A stretch of DNA of 64,000 nt from Paraburkholderia acidisoli (GCF_009789675.1 NZ_CP046913.1:1240001-1304000); one strand, 5' to 3'; counted from the first letter of the stretch, positions 25,506-37,418 are shown. Notes: generated from the letters alone by a model not told the origin. Made by a program: numbers and translations.

Positions 25506-28027
25506 GGCTCTCCCGTAACGGTTTGTGGGGTCGACTCGGCGGACGAGCGCGAAGGCGTGTCCGATTCGCCGATCGGCAGACTGCAATGGAACGTGGCGCC
25601 GCTGATGTGGCCGTCGGCTTCGACGTTGTTGACCACCCAGAGACGTCCTCGATGCGATTCGATGATGGAGCGGCAGATGTTCAGGCCCATGCCCATGCCG
25701 TCCGACTTGGTGCTGTAAAACGGCTCGAACAGGCGCTCGGCCGTGGCTTCGTCCACGCCCGGGCCCTGATCGACCACGCTGATGCACACGTTGCCGCCGT
25801 CGCGCTTCACGATCACGCGGATGACCGGATCGACGGCCGCATCGGCCAGATTCGGGCGCGCCTCGGCCATGGCTTCGGCGGCGTTCTTGAGCAGATTGAC
25901 GAGCACCTGCTCGATCAGCACCGGATCGACGTAGATCACGGGCAGGCGCGAGCGCATGTCGGTCACGATGCGGATGCGGCGCTTGCGCGCTTCGATCTCG
26001 GCGAGGCCCACCGCGTCGGCCACGATGTCGGCGACACGCGCGGCCTGGCGCTTGGGTTCGGAGCGCTTCACGAATTCGCGGATGCGCTTGATGATCATGC
26101 CGGCGCGCACGGCCTGCTGCGCGGTTTTTTCGAGCGCGGGGAGCAGGTTTTCAGGCGCGCCGCGGCCCGATTTCACCAGCGCCACCGTGCCCGACGCGTA
26201 GTTGTTGATCGCGGCGAGCGGCTGGTTCAGTTCGTGCGCCAGCGACGAGGCCATTTCGCCCATCGTCATCAGGCGGCTCGTGAACTGCAGCTTCTCGTCC
26301 TGCTGGCGCGCCAGTTCCTGCGCTTGCTTGCGCGTGGTGATGTCGGTCGCGATCTGCATCTGCGCGAGATGGCCGTCCACCCACTGAATGTACTGGCGGC
26401 GCACTTCGAACCACTTCTGAATGCTTTCGACGTAGATTTCCTGCGCGTCCGCCGTGCTTTCCGTGAGCGCGGCGGCGGGCAGGCCCGCGAAGGCGTCGAC
26501 CATGTCGATGGAGTCCGACGAGGCGCTCGCCGAGTCGAAGCCGCCGCCGCCCGCGAGTTCCAGATGGCCGTCCGGGCGAATGCCGAACAGATGGCGATAG
26601 TAGCGGTTGGCGAACAGCAGCTCGGCTTCGTCGGCGGCGAGCACGGACACGGCGGCGTCGAGGCTTTCGAGCACCGTGGTGAAGCGTTCGTGCGCCGCGG
26701 CGAGTTCCTCACGCGCGCGCTTGGGCTCCGTGATGTCGGTCATCGACGACATCCAGCCGGTCTGGCGGCCCGAACTGTCGATGAGCGGCGAAACGTAGAG
26801 CCGCGCGTGGAACTGCGAGGCGTCCTTGCGGCGCACGCGCAGCTCGAAGCCCGAGGAGGGCGCCTTGCCGCGCAGCGTCATGTCGAGCTGGCGCTGCATT
26901 TCCGGGTAGGCGTCGCGCGGCCAGTACGGGAACGGCGCGGTCTTGCCGACCAGATCGGCCTCGTCCCAGCCGGTCATGCGGCAGAAGGCCGGGTTCACGT
27001 GCGTGATGCGGCCGTGCATGTCCAGCACGCGCATGCCGATCAGGACCGAATTTTCCATCGCCCGGCGGAAGAACGCCTCGGCGTAGAGCGCCTGCTGCGC
27101 CTCGAAGCGCTGGCGCGTGTGCTTCCACAAACTCCACAGGCTCCACAGCACGAAGCACGAGAGCCCCGCGACCAGCCACACGAGCGTGTTGTTCGTGAAG
27201 TTGGTCATCTGCGGATACGAATACACGCGCACCGAGACGCCCTGGCCCGGCGGGTCGAGCGGCAGGTCGTAGTAGACGTCGCGCGGCAGGCGCGGCCGTG
27301 TGGAGGTGGTGGACAGCTCGCGGTTGTTCGCGTCGAGAATCGAAATCTTGTACTTGGCCGACAGCTCGGGCGGGATGTCGTGCTTCAGGATGCCTTCGAC
27401 CGAGAACACGGCCGCGATCGAGCCGAGAAATTCGCGGTCGCGGTATACAGGCGTCTGCAAGGTGATGTAGCCGTTGCCGACGTCGTCGTAAATGAGCGGC
27501 GAATAGACCTGGCGGCGCGTCGAGCGGGCTTCCGCGAAGGCGGCCTTCACGGCGTCGTCCATCTGCTCGTCGTTGGGCTTGGCGAGCCGCTGGCCGAACA
27601 TCGGCATGGCCGTGTTGGGCCAGCGCGGCTGATCCTGGCTCGTGTACCAGTTCAGATACAGGATCTCGGGGTGACCCTGCATGATGTCCGTGGTGGACGT
27701 CTGGAAATATTGCGGGTCGTTGTGGCCGGCCACGAGGTCGCGCGAGAGCGCCTGGAGCTGCTCTTGCGCGCCCGTCATGGAAAGGCGGATCTGCTGCTGG
27801 GCCCACGCGACGTTGCGGTAGAGCGTGTCTTCCTGCTGCTGCTGTTCGCGGCGGTTCAGGCTCCACAGGATCAGGCTCATGACGACCAGGAACACCAGGA
27901 TCGACAGGAGCGGCGTCAGCAAATAGGAGTTCGACCACCAGGGTCCGTGGTGCCAGCGGGACGGCGACGACTCGCCCGGCGTTCCGGGGGGCCTCGCCGA
28001 GCGTGCGAAAAGCCGTTCGGTCAACAT
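25502..28027 (-). CDS. Membrane-bound PAS sensor histidine kinase (FixL/DctB-like)
   Basis: An 841-residue hybrid-free kinase. One hydrophobic segment at about 34-57 and another at about 276-295 bracket a periplasmic sensor region of ~220 residues with conserved-looking FFQ/WYTSQDQPRWP-type content (CHASE-like). Two PAS domains follow (about 312-430 and 440-560), then the H box LAHELNQPLAAINNYA and an ATPase domain with N box (NLLKNAAEA) and G boxes (DQGPG; GMGMGLNICRS). The layout resembles FixL/DctB-type kinases. No haem ligand can be assigned. It precedes its response regulator with a four-base overlap and is divergent from aceE across 295 bases. Confidence 0.88.
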   Translation of the reverse strand: MLTERLFARSARPPGTPGESSPSRWHHGPWWSNSYLLTPLLSILVFLVVMSLILWSLNRREQQQQEDTLYRNVAWAQQQIRLSMTGAQEQLQALSRDLVAGHNDPQYFQTSTTDIMQGHPEILYLNWYTSQDQPRWPNTAMPMFGQRLAKPNDEQMDDAVKAAFAEARSTRRQVYSPLIYDDVGNGYITLQTPVYRDREFLGSIAAVFSVEGILKHDIPPELSAKYKISILDANNRELSTTSTRPRLPRDVYYDLPLDPPGQGVSVRVYSYPQMTNFTNNTLVWLVAGLSCFVLWSLWSLWKHTRQRFEAQQALYAEAFFRRAMENSVLIGMRVLDMHGRITHVNPAFCRMTGWDEADLVGKTAPFPYWPRDAYPEMQRQLDMTLRGKAPSSGFELRVRRKDASQFHARLYVSPLIDSSGRQTGWMSSMTDITEPKRAREELAAAHERFTTVLESLDAAVSVLAADEAELLFANRYYRHLFGIRPDGHLELAGGGGFDSASASSDSIDMVDAFAGLPAAALTESTADAQEIYVESIQKWFEVRRQYIQWVDGHLAQMQIATDITTRKQAQELARQQDEKLQFTSRLMTMGEMASSLAHELNQPLAAINNYASGTVALVKSGRGAPENLLPALEKTAQQAVRAGMIIKRIREFVKRSEPKRQAARVADIVADAVGLAEIEARKRRIRIVTDMRSRLPVIYVDPVLIEQVLVNLLKNAAEAMAEARPNLADAAVDPVIRVIVKRDGGNVCISVVDQGPGVDEATAERLFEPFYSTKSDGMGMGLNICRSIIESHRGRLWVVNNVEADGHISGATFHCSLPIGESDTPSRSSAESTPQTVTGEP

Positions 28028-28322
28028 GGCAAGGATTGTAGCTCAGCGTCAGACACGGAAAAGCCGCGAAAAAAGCAGTAAATCGCCGATAAACCGGCGC
28101 AAACTGGCCGTTATCGCGCAAGCGGCGCGAACTATTCAGCGTGCACTGCAGCAATTTTTCACATTATAAAATCGCATCTCGCTATTCGAAAATTTTGTTG
28201 CGCGATGCCAAGGGGGGTCATTACAATCGCCCGAAGCTGCTGCGGTCGGCCAAGGTTGCGCCCTGAGCGCCGCCGCCCGCATGGTCCGATCAACAGCGTT
28301 CCCCTACATCCAGGAGACGAGC
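28028..28322. promoter_or_regulatory. Divergent promoter region between the sensor kinase and aceE
   Basis: This 295-base A+T-richer gap must hold the promoters of both operons. On the plus strand TATAAA at 28165-28170 and TTGCGC/TACAAT (28198-28203 and 28222-28227, 18-base spacing) are candidate elements for aceE. None is strong, and no clear regulator palindrome was identified. Confidence 0.4.
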
Positions 28323-31019
<2,697 letters not shown>

Positions 31020-31044
31020 CCCATCACCCCCTGTGCATGGCATG

Positions 31045-31071
31045 CGCGCCTCCCCGAAGCGGGGAGGCGCG
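31045..31071 (+). promoter_or_regulatory. Strong intergenic hairpin between aceE and aceF
   Basis: A 12-bp G+C-rich stem with an AAG loop (core CGCCTCCCCG / CGGGGAGGCG) lies 25 bases after the aceE stop and 26 bases before the aceF start. It has no T-run, so it more likely protects or processes the mRNA, or partly attenuates, than terminates. Confidence 0.65.
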
Positions 31072-31097
31072 TCGTATGCGGCCCCGGAGACAAAACA

Positions 31098-32759
31098 ATG
31101 AGTCAAGCGATCGAAGTCAAGGTGCCGGACATCGGCGATTACAAGGACATCCCTGTGATCGAGGTGCTGGTGAAGGCGGGCGATACCGTCGAAAAAGAAC
31201 AGTCCCTCATCACGCTGGAATCCGATAAGGCGACGATGGACGTGCCGAGCCCCGCGTCGGGCACGGTCAAGGAAGTGAAGGTCAAGGTCGGCGACAACGT
31301 CTCGGAAGGCGTGCTCGTCCTCGTGCTGGAAGGCGGCGCCGCTGCGCCGGCCGCCGCACCGGCCGCGAAGGAAGAGAAGGCCGCACCGGCTGCCGCGCCC
31401 GCGCAAGCGGCGGCGCCCGCGCCGGCTGCCGCCCCCGCCGCGAGCGGCGGCGCGCAGAGCGTCAAGGTCCCGGATATCGGCGACTACAAAGACGTGCCCG
31501 TCATCGAAGTCAACGTGAAGGTCGGCGACCGCGTGGAGAAGGAGCAGTCGCTCGTCACGCTCGAGTCGGACAAGGCCACGATGGACGTGCCGAGCCCGGT
31601 GGCCGGCGTCGTCAAGGAAATCAAGGTCAAGGTCGGCGACAACGTCTCGGAAGGCACGGAAATCGTCGTCGTCGAAGCGGAAGGCGCCGCGCCTGCGGCC
31701 GCCGCTCCGGCTGCGAAGGCGCCGGCCGAACAGCCGTCGGACGCCCCGGCCGCGCCGGCCAAGCCGGCTCCCGCCGCGCCTTCGGCGCTCGCGCAGGCAC
31801 CGGCGATTCCGGCCGGCGAAGGCGGCGCACGCCGTCCGAGCCACGCTTCGCCTTCGGTGCGCAAGTTCGCCCGCGATCTGGGCGTGGATGTCGCGCGTGT
31901 CACCGGCACGGGTCCGAAGGGTCGCATTACGCAGGACGACGTCACGGCGTTCGTCAAGGGCGTGATGACGGGTCAGCTCGCCGCACCGGCGGGCGCGGCC
32001 GCGGCACCGGCCGCTGGCGGCGCGGGTCTGAACCTGCTGCCGTGGCCGAAGGTCGACTTCACGAAGTTCGGCCCGATCGACACGCAGCCGCTCTCGCGCA
32101 TCAAGAAGATCTCGGGCGCGAACCTGCATCGCAACTGGGTCATGATCCCGCACGTCACGAACAACGACGAAGCGGACATCACCGACCTCGAAGCGCTGCG
32201 CGTGCAGCTGAACAAGGAAAACGAGAAGGCGGGCGTGAAGTTCACGATGCTGGCGTTCGTCATCAAGGCCGTGGTTGCCGCGCTGAAGAAGTTCCCGGCG
32301 TTCAACGCGAGCCTCGACGGCGACAATCTCGTCTTCAAGCAGTACTTCCACATCGGTTTTGCCGCCGACACGCCGAACGGTCTCGTCGTTCCGGTGATCC
32401 GCGACGCGGACAAGAAGGGTCTCGTCGACATCGCCAGGGAAATGACGGAGCTGTCGAAGCTCGCGCGCGAAGGCAAGCTCAAGCCGGACCAGATGCAAGG
32501 CGGCTGCTTCTCGATCTCGTCGCTCGGCGGGATCGGCGGCACGCATTTCACGCCGATCATCAACGCGCCGGAAGTGGCGATCCTCGGCCTCTCGAAGAGC
32601 GCCATGAAGCCCGTGTGGGACGGCAAGCAGTTCGTGCCGCGCCTCACGCTGCCGCTGTCGCTGTCGTACGACCACCGCGTGATCGACGGCGCCGCTGCCG
32701 CGCGCTTCAACGCCTACCTCGGCTCGATCCTCGGCGATTTCCGCCGCGTGATTCTGTAA
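31098..32759 (+). CDS. aceF: Pyruvate dehydrogenase E2, dihydrolipoyl acetyltransferase (two lipoyl domains)
   Basis: A 553-residue E2. Two lipoyl domains (about 1-76 and 120-195) each carry the lipoylation motif [11 protein letters not shown], separated by Ala/Pro-rich swinging linkers. A peripheral subunit-binding domain follows ([20 protein letters not shown]...[11 protein letters not shown], about 250-290). The catalytic acyltransferase domain ends with [15 protein letters not shown] containing the active-site His and Asp. It transfers acetyl from lipoate to CoA and forms the core of the complex. CGGAGA precedes the ATG. Confidence 0.97.
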   Translation: MSQAIEVKVPDIGDYKDIPVIEVLVKAGDTVEKEQSLITLESDKATMDVPSPASGTVKEVKVKVGDNVSEGVLVLVLEGGAAAPAAAPAAKEEKAAPAAAPAQAAAPAPAAAPAASGGAQSVKVPDIGDYKDVPVIEVNVKVGDRVEKEQSLVTLESDKATMDVPSPVAGVVKEIKVKVGDNVSEGTEIVVVEAEGAAPAAAAPAAKAPAEQPSDAPAAPAKPAPAAPSALAQAPAIPAGEGGARRPSHASPSVRKFARDLGVDVARVTGTGPKGRITQDDVTAFVKGVMTGQLAAPAGAAAAPAAGGAGLNLLPWPKVDFTKFGPIDTQPLSRIKKISGANLHRNWVMIPHVTNNDEADITDLEALRVQLNKENEKAGVKFTMLAFVIKAVVAALKKFPAFNASLDGDNLVFKQYFHIGFAADTPNGLVVPVIRDADKKGLVDIAREMTELSKLAREGKLKPDQMQGGCFSISSLGGIGGTHFTPIINAPEVAILGLSKSAMKPVWDGKQFVPRLTLPLSLSYDHRVIDGAAAARFNAYLGSILGDFRRVIL

Positions 32760-32778
32760 AACCGCTTTGACCGGCACG

Positions 32779-32820
32779 CGCCGCCGCGCCGCACGTCGCT
32801 GACGTGCGCGCCGCGGCGGG
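32779..32820. repeat. G+C-rich inverted repeat between aceF and lpdA
   Basis: GCACGTC-GCT-GACGTGC (32791-32807) forms a perfect 7-bp stem, with GCGCCG-rich arms outside that can extend it imperfectly. It lacks a T-run and sits inside the operon. Confidence 0.45.
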
Positions 32821-32848
32821 CGCGGCCGGTCATCCAGAAGGGGACACC

Positions 32849-34618
32849 ATGAGTCTCGTCGAAGTGAAAGTGCCGGACATCGGCGACTTCAAGGACATCG
32901 ACGTCATCGAAGTCAACATCAAGCCGGGCGACGTGATCGAGAAGGAGCAGTCGCTGCTCTCGCTCGAGTCGGACAAGGCCACGATGGAAGTGCCCAGCGA
33001 AGTCGCGGGCACCGTGAAGGAAGTGAAGATCAAGGCCGGCGACAAGGCGTCGCAAGGCACCGTGGTCGCGATCGTCGAGGTGTCGGAAGGCGCGGCCGCG
33101 CCGGCTCCGAAGGCGGAAGCGCCCGAGGCTGCGGAAGCACCGAAGGCTGTCGAAGCACCGAAGGCCGCCGCACCTGCGCCGCAGGCCGGCAGCTTCAGCG
33201 GCAACGCCGACGTCGAGTGCGACATGCTCGTGCTCGGCGCGGGCCCCGGCGGCTATTCGGCGGCGTTCCGCAGCGCCGACCTCGGCATGAAGACCGTGCT
33301 GGTCGAGCGTTATTCGACGCTCGGCGGCGTGTGTCTGAACGTGGGCTGCATTCCGTCGAAGGCGCTGCTGCACACGGCGCTCGTGATCGACGAAGCCGCC
33401 GCGCTCGAATCGCACGGCATCTCGTTCGGCAAGCCGCAGATCGACCTCGACAAGCTGCGCGACTTCAAGTCGGGCGTCGTCAAGAAGCTCACCGGCGGTC
33501 TCGCCGGCATGGCCAAGGCGCGCAAGGTCGAAGTGGTCACGGGCGTGGGTTCGTTCCTCGATCCGCACCACATGGAAGTGGCGGGCGAGAACGGCAAGAA
33601 GATCGTCAAGTTCAAGCAGGCGATCATCGCCGCGGGTTCGCAGGCTGTGAAGCTGCCGTTCATGCCGGAAGATCCGCGCGTGATCGACTCGACGGGCGCG
33701 CTCGAACTGCGTCAACTGCCGCAGAAGATGCTCGTGATCGGCGGCGGCATCATCGGTCTGGAAATGGCCACGGTCTACTCCACGCTCGGCGCGCAGATCG
33801 ACGTGGTCGAAATGCTCGACGGCCTGATGGCCGGCGCGGACCGCGATCTCGTGAAGGTCTGGGAGAAGTTCAACGCGAAGCGCTTCGCGAACGTCATGCT
33901 CAAGACCAAGACGACGAAGGCGGAAGCGAAGGACGACGGCATCTACGTCACGTTCGAAGGCGAGAAGGCCCCGGCCGAACCGCAGCGCTACGACCTCGTG
34001 CTGGTCGCCGTGGGCCGCTCGCCCAACGGCAAGAAGATCGGTGCCGATAAAGCGGGCGTGGCGGTCACGGATCGCGGCTTCATCGAAGTCGACAAGCAAC
34101 TGCGTACCAACGTGCCGCACATCTTCGCGATCGGTGATGTGGTCGGTCAGCCGATGCTCGCGCACAAGGCCGTGCACGAAGGCCACGTGGCGGCGGAAGC
34201 GGCGCATGGCGAGAAGGCCTACTTCGACGCGCTGCAGATTCCCTCGGTGGCCTACACCGATCCGGAAGTGGCCTGGGCCGGCAAGACCGAAGAGCAGTGC
34301 AAGGCCGAAGGCATCAAGTACGGCAAGGCCGTGTTCCCGTGGGCCGCTTCGGGCCGCGCGATCGCGAACGGCCGCGACGAAGGCTTCACCAAGCTGATCT
34401 TCGACGAAGAGACGCATCGCGTGATCGGCGGCGGCATTGTGGGTCTGAACGCCGGCGATCTGATCAGCGAAGTGTGCCTCGCGGTCGAGATGGGCGCGGA
34501 CGCGACCGACATCGGCAAGACGATTCACCCGCACCCGACGCTGGGCGAATCGGTGGGGATGGCCGCCGAGCTGTACGAAGGCGTCTGCACGGACCTGCCG
34601 CCGCAAAAGAAGAAGTAA
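32849..34618 (+). CDS. lpdA: Dihydrolipoyl dehydrogenase (E3) with N-terminal lipoyl domain
   Basis: A 589-residue flavoprotein that reoxidises dihydrolipoamide with NAD. Residues ~1-76 are an extra lipoyl domain ([13 protein letters not shown]) similar to those of the AceF protein, joined by an Ala/Pro/Lys linker to the E3 core. The core has the FAD-binding LVLGAGPGGYSAA, the redox disulfide GGVCLNVGCIPSK, the NAD-binding VIGGGIIGLEMA and the C-terminal HPHPTLGES with the catalytic His. Lipoyl-E3 fusions are known in several betaproteobacteria. It is the last gene of the operon; a terminator follows. Confidence 0.96.
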   Translation: MSLVEVKVPDIGDFKDIDVIEVNIKPGDVIEKEQSLLSLESDKATMEVPSEVAGTVKEVKIKAGDKASQGTVVAIVEVSEGAAAPAPKAEAPEAAEAPKAVEAPKAAAPAPQAGSFSGNADVECDMLVLGAGPGGYSAAFRSADLGMKTVLVERYSTLGGVCLNVGCIPSKALLHTALVIDEAAALESHGISFGKPQIDLDKLRDFKSGVVKKLTGGLAGMAKARKVEVVTGVGSFLDPHHMEVAGENGKKIVKFKQAIIAAGSQAVKLPFMPEDPRVIDSTGALELRQLPQKMLVIGGGIIGLEMATVYSTLGAQIDVVEMLDGLMAGADRDLVKVWEKFNAKRFANVMLKTKTTKAEAKDDGIYVTFEGEKAPAEPQRYDLVLVAVGRSPNGKKIGADKAGVAVTDRGFIEVDKQLRTNVPHIFAIGDVVGQPMLAHKAVHEGHVAAEAAHGEKAYFDALQIPSVAYTDPEVAWAGKTEEQCKAEGIKYGKAVFPWAASGRAIANGRDEGFTKLIFDEETHRVIGGGIVGLNAGDLISEVCLAVEMGADATDIGKTIHPHPTLGESVGMAAELYEGVCTDLPPQKKK

Positions 34619-34654
34619 TCAACCTTGCCGCGTGCTGAAAGGCGCGCGCATGAA

Positions 34655-34692
34655 AAACGGCGCGCTCCGCGAGGAGTGCGCCGTTTGTGTTT
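34655..34692 (+). terminator. Rho-independent terminator after lpdA
   Basis: A 14-bp stem with one G-U pair (AAACGGCGCGCTCC / GGAGTGCGCCGTTT) and a GCGA loop, followed by GTGTTT, 36 bases after the lpdA stop. Confidence 0.7.
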
Positions 34693-34724
34693 GGGCGATG
34701 CAGAATGCGCCGCGTGCCCGCGCT

Positions 34725-34754
34725 CAAAAAAATTCCCGGTCACCGGTGACCGGG
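34725..34754 (-). terminator. Terminator-like palindrome after phaP
   Basis: The perfect 20-base palindrome CCCGGTCACCGGTGACCGGG (34735-34754) is preceded by AAAAAAATT on the plus strand, so on the minus strand it forms a hairpin followed by a T-run, 115 bases past the phaP stop. Confidence 0.65.
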
Positions 34755-34869
34755 CAAGCGGCGTGCCGAACCGTGACTTCGAACGGCCCGCCGGAGCGTC
34801 AGATCCGGCGCGGAACGCGTGGTGATTTCAACGCGCTCCGTTTGCAACTTGATGCGGCCAGGGAACAGC

Positions 34870-35451
34870 TTAGACCGGCTTCTTCGCAGCAGCGGCCGAA
34901 GCGGCGGCCGAGCGCGACGCTTGCGCGGCGGCCTTGCTGGCGGCGGCCGTGGCGGCGTTGAAGTTGCTTTCGGCCATTTCCACGGCTTGCTTGGTGGCCT
35001 TGTGAACCGTTTCGTACGTCGTGTTCGCGGCGTTGATCGCCGACTTGATCACGGCAACCGCGGTTTCCGAACCGGCCGGCGCGTTCTTCGCGACGTTGTC
35101 GACGAGCGACTGCACCTTGCGGTTCTGCTCTTCGTAATGCGCTTCGGCAACCTTGGCGAACTCGGCTTGCGTGGCCGAGGTGATTTCGTACACGTGACGG
35201 CCGTACGACAGCAGCTTTTCCGTCAGCGGTTGGGCGTAGCTCGATTGCAGCGCCAGCAATTCCTGCGCGTCCTTCACCGACAGCGCGCGCTGGGCGTGTT
35301 CCTGCGATTCCGCCAGATTCGAGCGGACGGCCTGAAGATTCAACTCGACGAGTTTTTCCACACCTTCGAACGCCTTGCTCGTGAGACCGAACAGCGTTTC
35401 GAGGTTGGCTTTCTGGGCGGCGGCGAATTGCTCAGGGGTCAGCAGACTCAT
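34870..35451 (-). CDS. phaP: Phasin (polyhydroxyalkanoate granule-associated protein)
   Basis: A 193-residue phasin of the PhaP1 type found in PHB-producing betaproteobacteria. It coats polyhydroxybutyrate granules and sets their size and number. The N-terminus [40 protein letters not shown]... is characteristic; the body is amphipathic helix, and the C-terminal ~35 residues are Ala/Lys-rich, as in many phasins. An AGGAG ribosome site lies upstream. A sigma-70-like promoter and TGC-N3-GCA motifs resembling PhaR sites precede it. No PHB synthesis genes are in the window. Confidence 0.95.
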   Translation of the reverse strand: MSLLTPEQFAAAQKANLETLFGLTSKAFEGVEKLVELNLQAVRSNLAESQEHAQRALSVKDAQELLALQSSYAQPLTEKLLSYGRHVYEITSATQAEFAKVAEAHYEEQNRKVQSLVDNVAKNAPAGSETAVAVIKSAINAANTTYETVHKATKQAVEMAESNFNAATAAASKAAAQASRSAAASAAAAKKPV

Positions 35452-35532
35452 GTTTACGCTCCTGGATGGTTGGCGGCCTTCGTGGGTCGCCTGGAGTAGG
35501 TGGCAAGGCGCGGGTGCTCTGTGCGTGCTTTG

Positions 35533-35541
35533 TGCGTCGCA
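35533..35541. promoter_or_regulatory. Candidate PhaR site downstream of the phaP promoter
   Basis: TGCGTCGCA fits TGC-N3-GCA, the motif I recall for the PHB-responsive repressor PhaR in related betaproteobacteria. It lies just after the predicted phaP transcription start, where binding would block transcription. Confidence 0.35.
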
Positions 35542-35553
35542 ACATTGACCTCG

Positions 35554-35581
35554 ATTTTAGGATGCCAGGCGAGAAAGTCAA
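35554..35581 (-). promoter_or_regulatory. Sigma-70-like promoter of phaP
   Basis: On the minus strand TTGACT (35581-35576) and TAAAAT (35559-35554) are separated by 16 bases. Transcription should start near 35547, leaving a leader of about 96 bases. Confidence 0.65.
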
Positions 35582-35591
35582 GGAATTTTGA

Positions 35592-35600
35592 TGCGTTGCA
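35592..35600. promoter_or_regulatory. Candidate PhaR site upstream of the phaP promoter
   Basis: TGCGTTGCA again fits TGC-N3-GCA and lies immediately upstream of the -35 box. Together with the copy at 35533 it brackets the promoter. Confidence 0.35.
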
Positions 35601-36100
35601 CAATGTCGATAATTTATTATTAAACAAACACTTATGCTTCGCGCATCTCATAACCGCGACAATCGCGCCAGAGGCTTGGCGGATGGGGCCGACAGCCTGT
35701 CGGATCCCAGCCGACTGTACCCCGCTCAAGCACGCCAGCGCGGCTTCTGGCAAGATGCGCGCTGGATCGAACGAAGATGTGTGCAGGATTTCCCTGAGCG
35801 CGTCTACCAGATTCCTACATGGAACGTTAAGGATCCAAAGCTGTCGAACGCGCGTCGCGCGGCACGGCGGCACTGGCGATCGGACAATCGCACCGGTATT
35901 TCCCCTCACTTCAAGTTCTGTACGACGAAAGCCGTAAACAAGCAAAGGCGCTACGCGCATTGCATGAGTTGGCGGTTAGCGGCGTCGCAGTAGGGGACTC
36001 GACTTTTCGATTGTCTGTCTCCATCAAATGCGGGAAGTACATTGGCTTGCTCAATCGAAGGTCAGACTTCGGTTTAATGAGCGCCGATAAGTGCTTCAAT
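35601..36100. other. Gene-poor stretch between phaP and the endopeptidase gene
   Basis: About 500 bases with mixed, mostly lower G+C. Open frames of ~100-170 codons exist on both strands, but they overlap the phaP promoter or lack any recognisable domain, consistent start or ribosome site. I see no tRNA, CRISPR or clear terminator. The stretch could be decayed sequence or hold an unrecognised small RNA. Confidence 0.4.
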
Positions 36101-36129
36101 TTGCGAAATTTTCGTGGTTTTACTACACT
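36101..36129 (+). promoter_or_regulatory. Sigma-70-like promoter of the endopeptidase gene
   Basis: TTGCGA (36101-36106) and TACACT (36124-36129) are 17 bases apart. The expected start near 36136 gives a leader of about 29 bases. Confidence 0.5.
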
Positions 36130-36164
36130 TGGCGAACGATCCCGCCGCTCCATCAAGAACACCA

Positions 36165-37343
36165 ATGAAATTCGACAAGCTCCTGTCGTTCAAACTGATG
36201 CCGACGTCGGTCGTCAGCACCGCGCTGTCGGTCGCTGTGTCCGTGGCAATCAGTGCGACATTTGTGGTGCCCGAAGGCGCATTTGCTGCGTCGCAAACCG
36301 CTACGGCCAAGACGGCCAAAGCGAAGAAGGCCACCAAAAAAGTTGCGAAGGCTAGCGCTTCCGAGGCCAAGGCCGCCCGAAAAGGCGCTGCCCGCACCGT
36401 CGCCGCCAAAGACGACGATGCACGCCCGGTCGCGAAGAAGCATCGCGTTTCCTACACCATGAACGGCCGCCATCACACGGCGGTGCGCCGCGTGGCGTTC
36501 GAGCCGCGTCAGCCGACCGTCGGTCAGGCTTTCGGCCTGCATGAAACGCCGGACACGTTGATGCTGCGTTCTGGCGTGGCCTACGTGGTCGACCAGAATT
36601 CGCTCGAGCCGCTGTTCGACAAGAACTCGCGCGCCGTGGTGCCGATCGCCTCGATCTCGAAGCTCATGACCGCCATGGTCGTGCTCGATTCGAAGGAACC
36701 GCTCACGGAGCAGATCGAAGTCACGGACGAAGACCGCGACTACGAGAAGAACACGGGCTCGCGCCTTTCGGTGGGTTCGGTGCTGTCGCGTGAAGACATG
36801 CTGCACATCGCGCTGATGGCTTCGGAAAACCGCGCGGCGGCGGCGCTCTCGCGTTACTACCCGGGCGGCCGTCCGGCGTTCATCGCGGCGATGAACGCGA
36901 AGGCGAAGCAGCTCGGCATGACCGACACGCATTTCGAGAATTCCACGGGTCTCACGAGCCACAACGTTTCGAGCGCGCGTGACCTCGTGAAGATGGTGAA
37001 CGCGGCGTATCAATATCCGATGATCCGCCAGTTCTCGACCGATCACAGCTACGACGTGTACACGGGCAAGCGCAATCTCGCCTACAACAGCACGAACGCG
37101 CTGATCCGCAATCCGTCGTGGGACATCGGCCTGCAGAAGACGGGCTTCATCAACGAAGCCGGTGAATGCCTCGTCATGCAGACCACGATCCACAACCGCC
37201 CGGTGATCATGGTGCTGCTCGATTCGAGCGGCAAGTACTCGCGTTTCGCCGACGCAACGCGTGTGCGCACGTGGCTCGACAACGGCGGCGCGGACCAGCA
37301 GCCGCGTATCACGAGCGCAGACGCGGGCGGCGCGGGCACCTGA
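36165..37343 (+). CDS. pbpG: D-alanyl-D-alanine endopeptidase (PBP7-like, S11 family)
   Basis: A 392-residue penicillin-binding peptidase that cuts D-Ala-meso-DAP cross-links in periplasmic peptidoglycan. An N-terminal signal (about 1-41) is followed by a Lys/Ala-rich basic linker (42-95), then the S11 domain with the three motifs Ser163-x-x-Lys166 (SISK), Ser220-Glu-Asn222 and Lys325-Thr-Gly. The long basic linker is an unusual addition relative to E. coli PBP7. I chose the ATG at 36165 because it gives a normal signal peptide; an earlier in-frame start at 36114 lies upstream of the predicted transcription start. Confidence 0.9.
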   Translation: MKFDKLLSFKLMPTSVVSTALSVAVSVAISATFVVPEGAFAASQTATAKTAKAKKATKKVAKASASEAKAARKGAARTVAAKDDDARPVAKKHRVSYTMNGRHHTAVRRVAFEPRQPTVGQAFGLHETPDTLMLRSGVAYVVDQNSLEPLFDKNSRAVVPIASISKLMTAMVVLDSKEPLTEQIEVTDEDRDYEKNTGSRLSVGSVLSREDMLHIALMASENRAAAALSRYYPGGRPAFIAAMNAKAKQLGMTDTHFENSTGLTSHNVSSARDLVKMVNAAYQYPMIRQFSTDHSYDVYTGKRNLAYNSTNALIRNPSWDIGLQKTGFINEAGECLVMQTTIHNRPVIMVLLDSSGKYSRFADATRVRTWLDNGGADQQPRITSADAGGAGT

Positions 37344-37391
37344 GCCGCGCGCCTCACGCTTTCGTTGTGCCGGTTTCGGCAACGACGCTGC

Positions 37392-37418
37392 AACGCCCCG
37401 CAACTGCGGGGCGTTTTG
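37392..37418 (+). terminator. Rho-independent terminator after pbpG
   Basis: An 8-9-bp stem (ACGCCCCG / CGGGGCGT) with a short loop is followed by TTTT, about 50 bases after the stop. Confidence 0.8.

Noticed and set aside
35454..35960. A 168-codon minus-strand frame upstream of phaP
   Set aside because: It contains the phaP ribosome site and promoter, has no recognisable domain and no start signal of its own.
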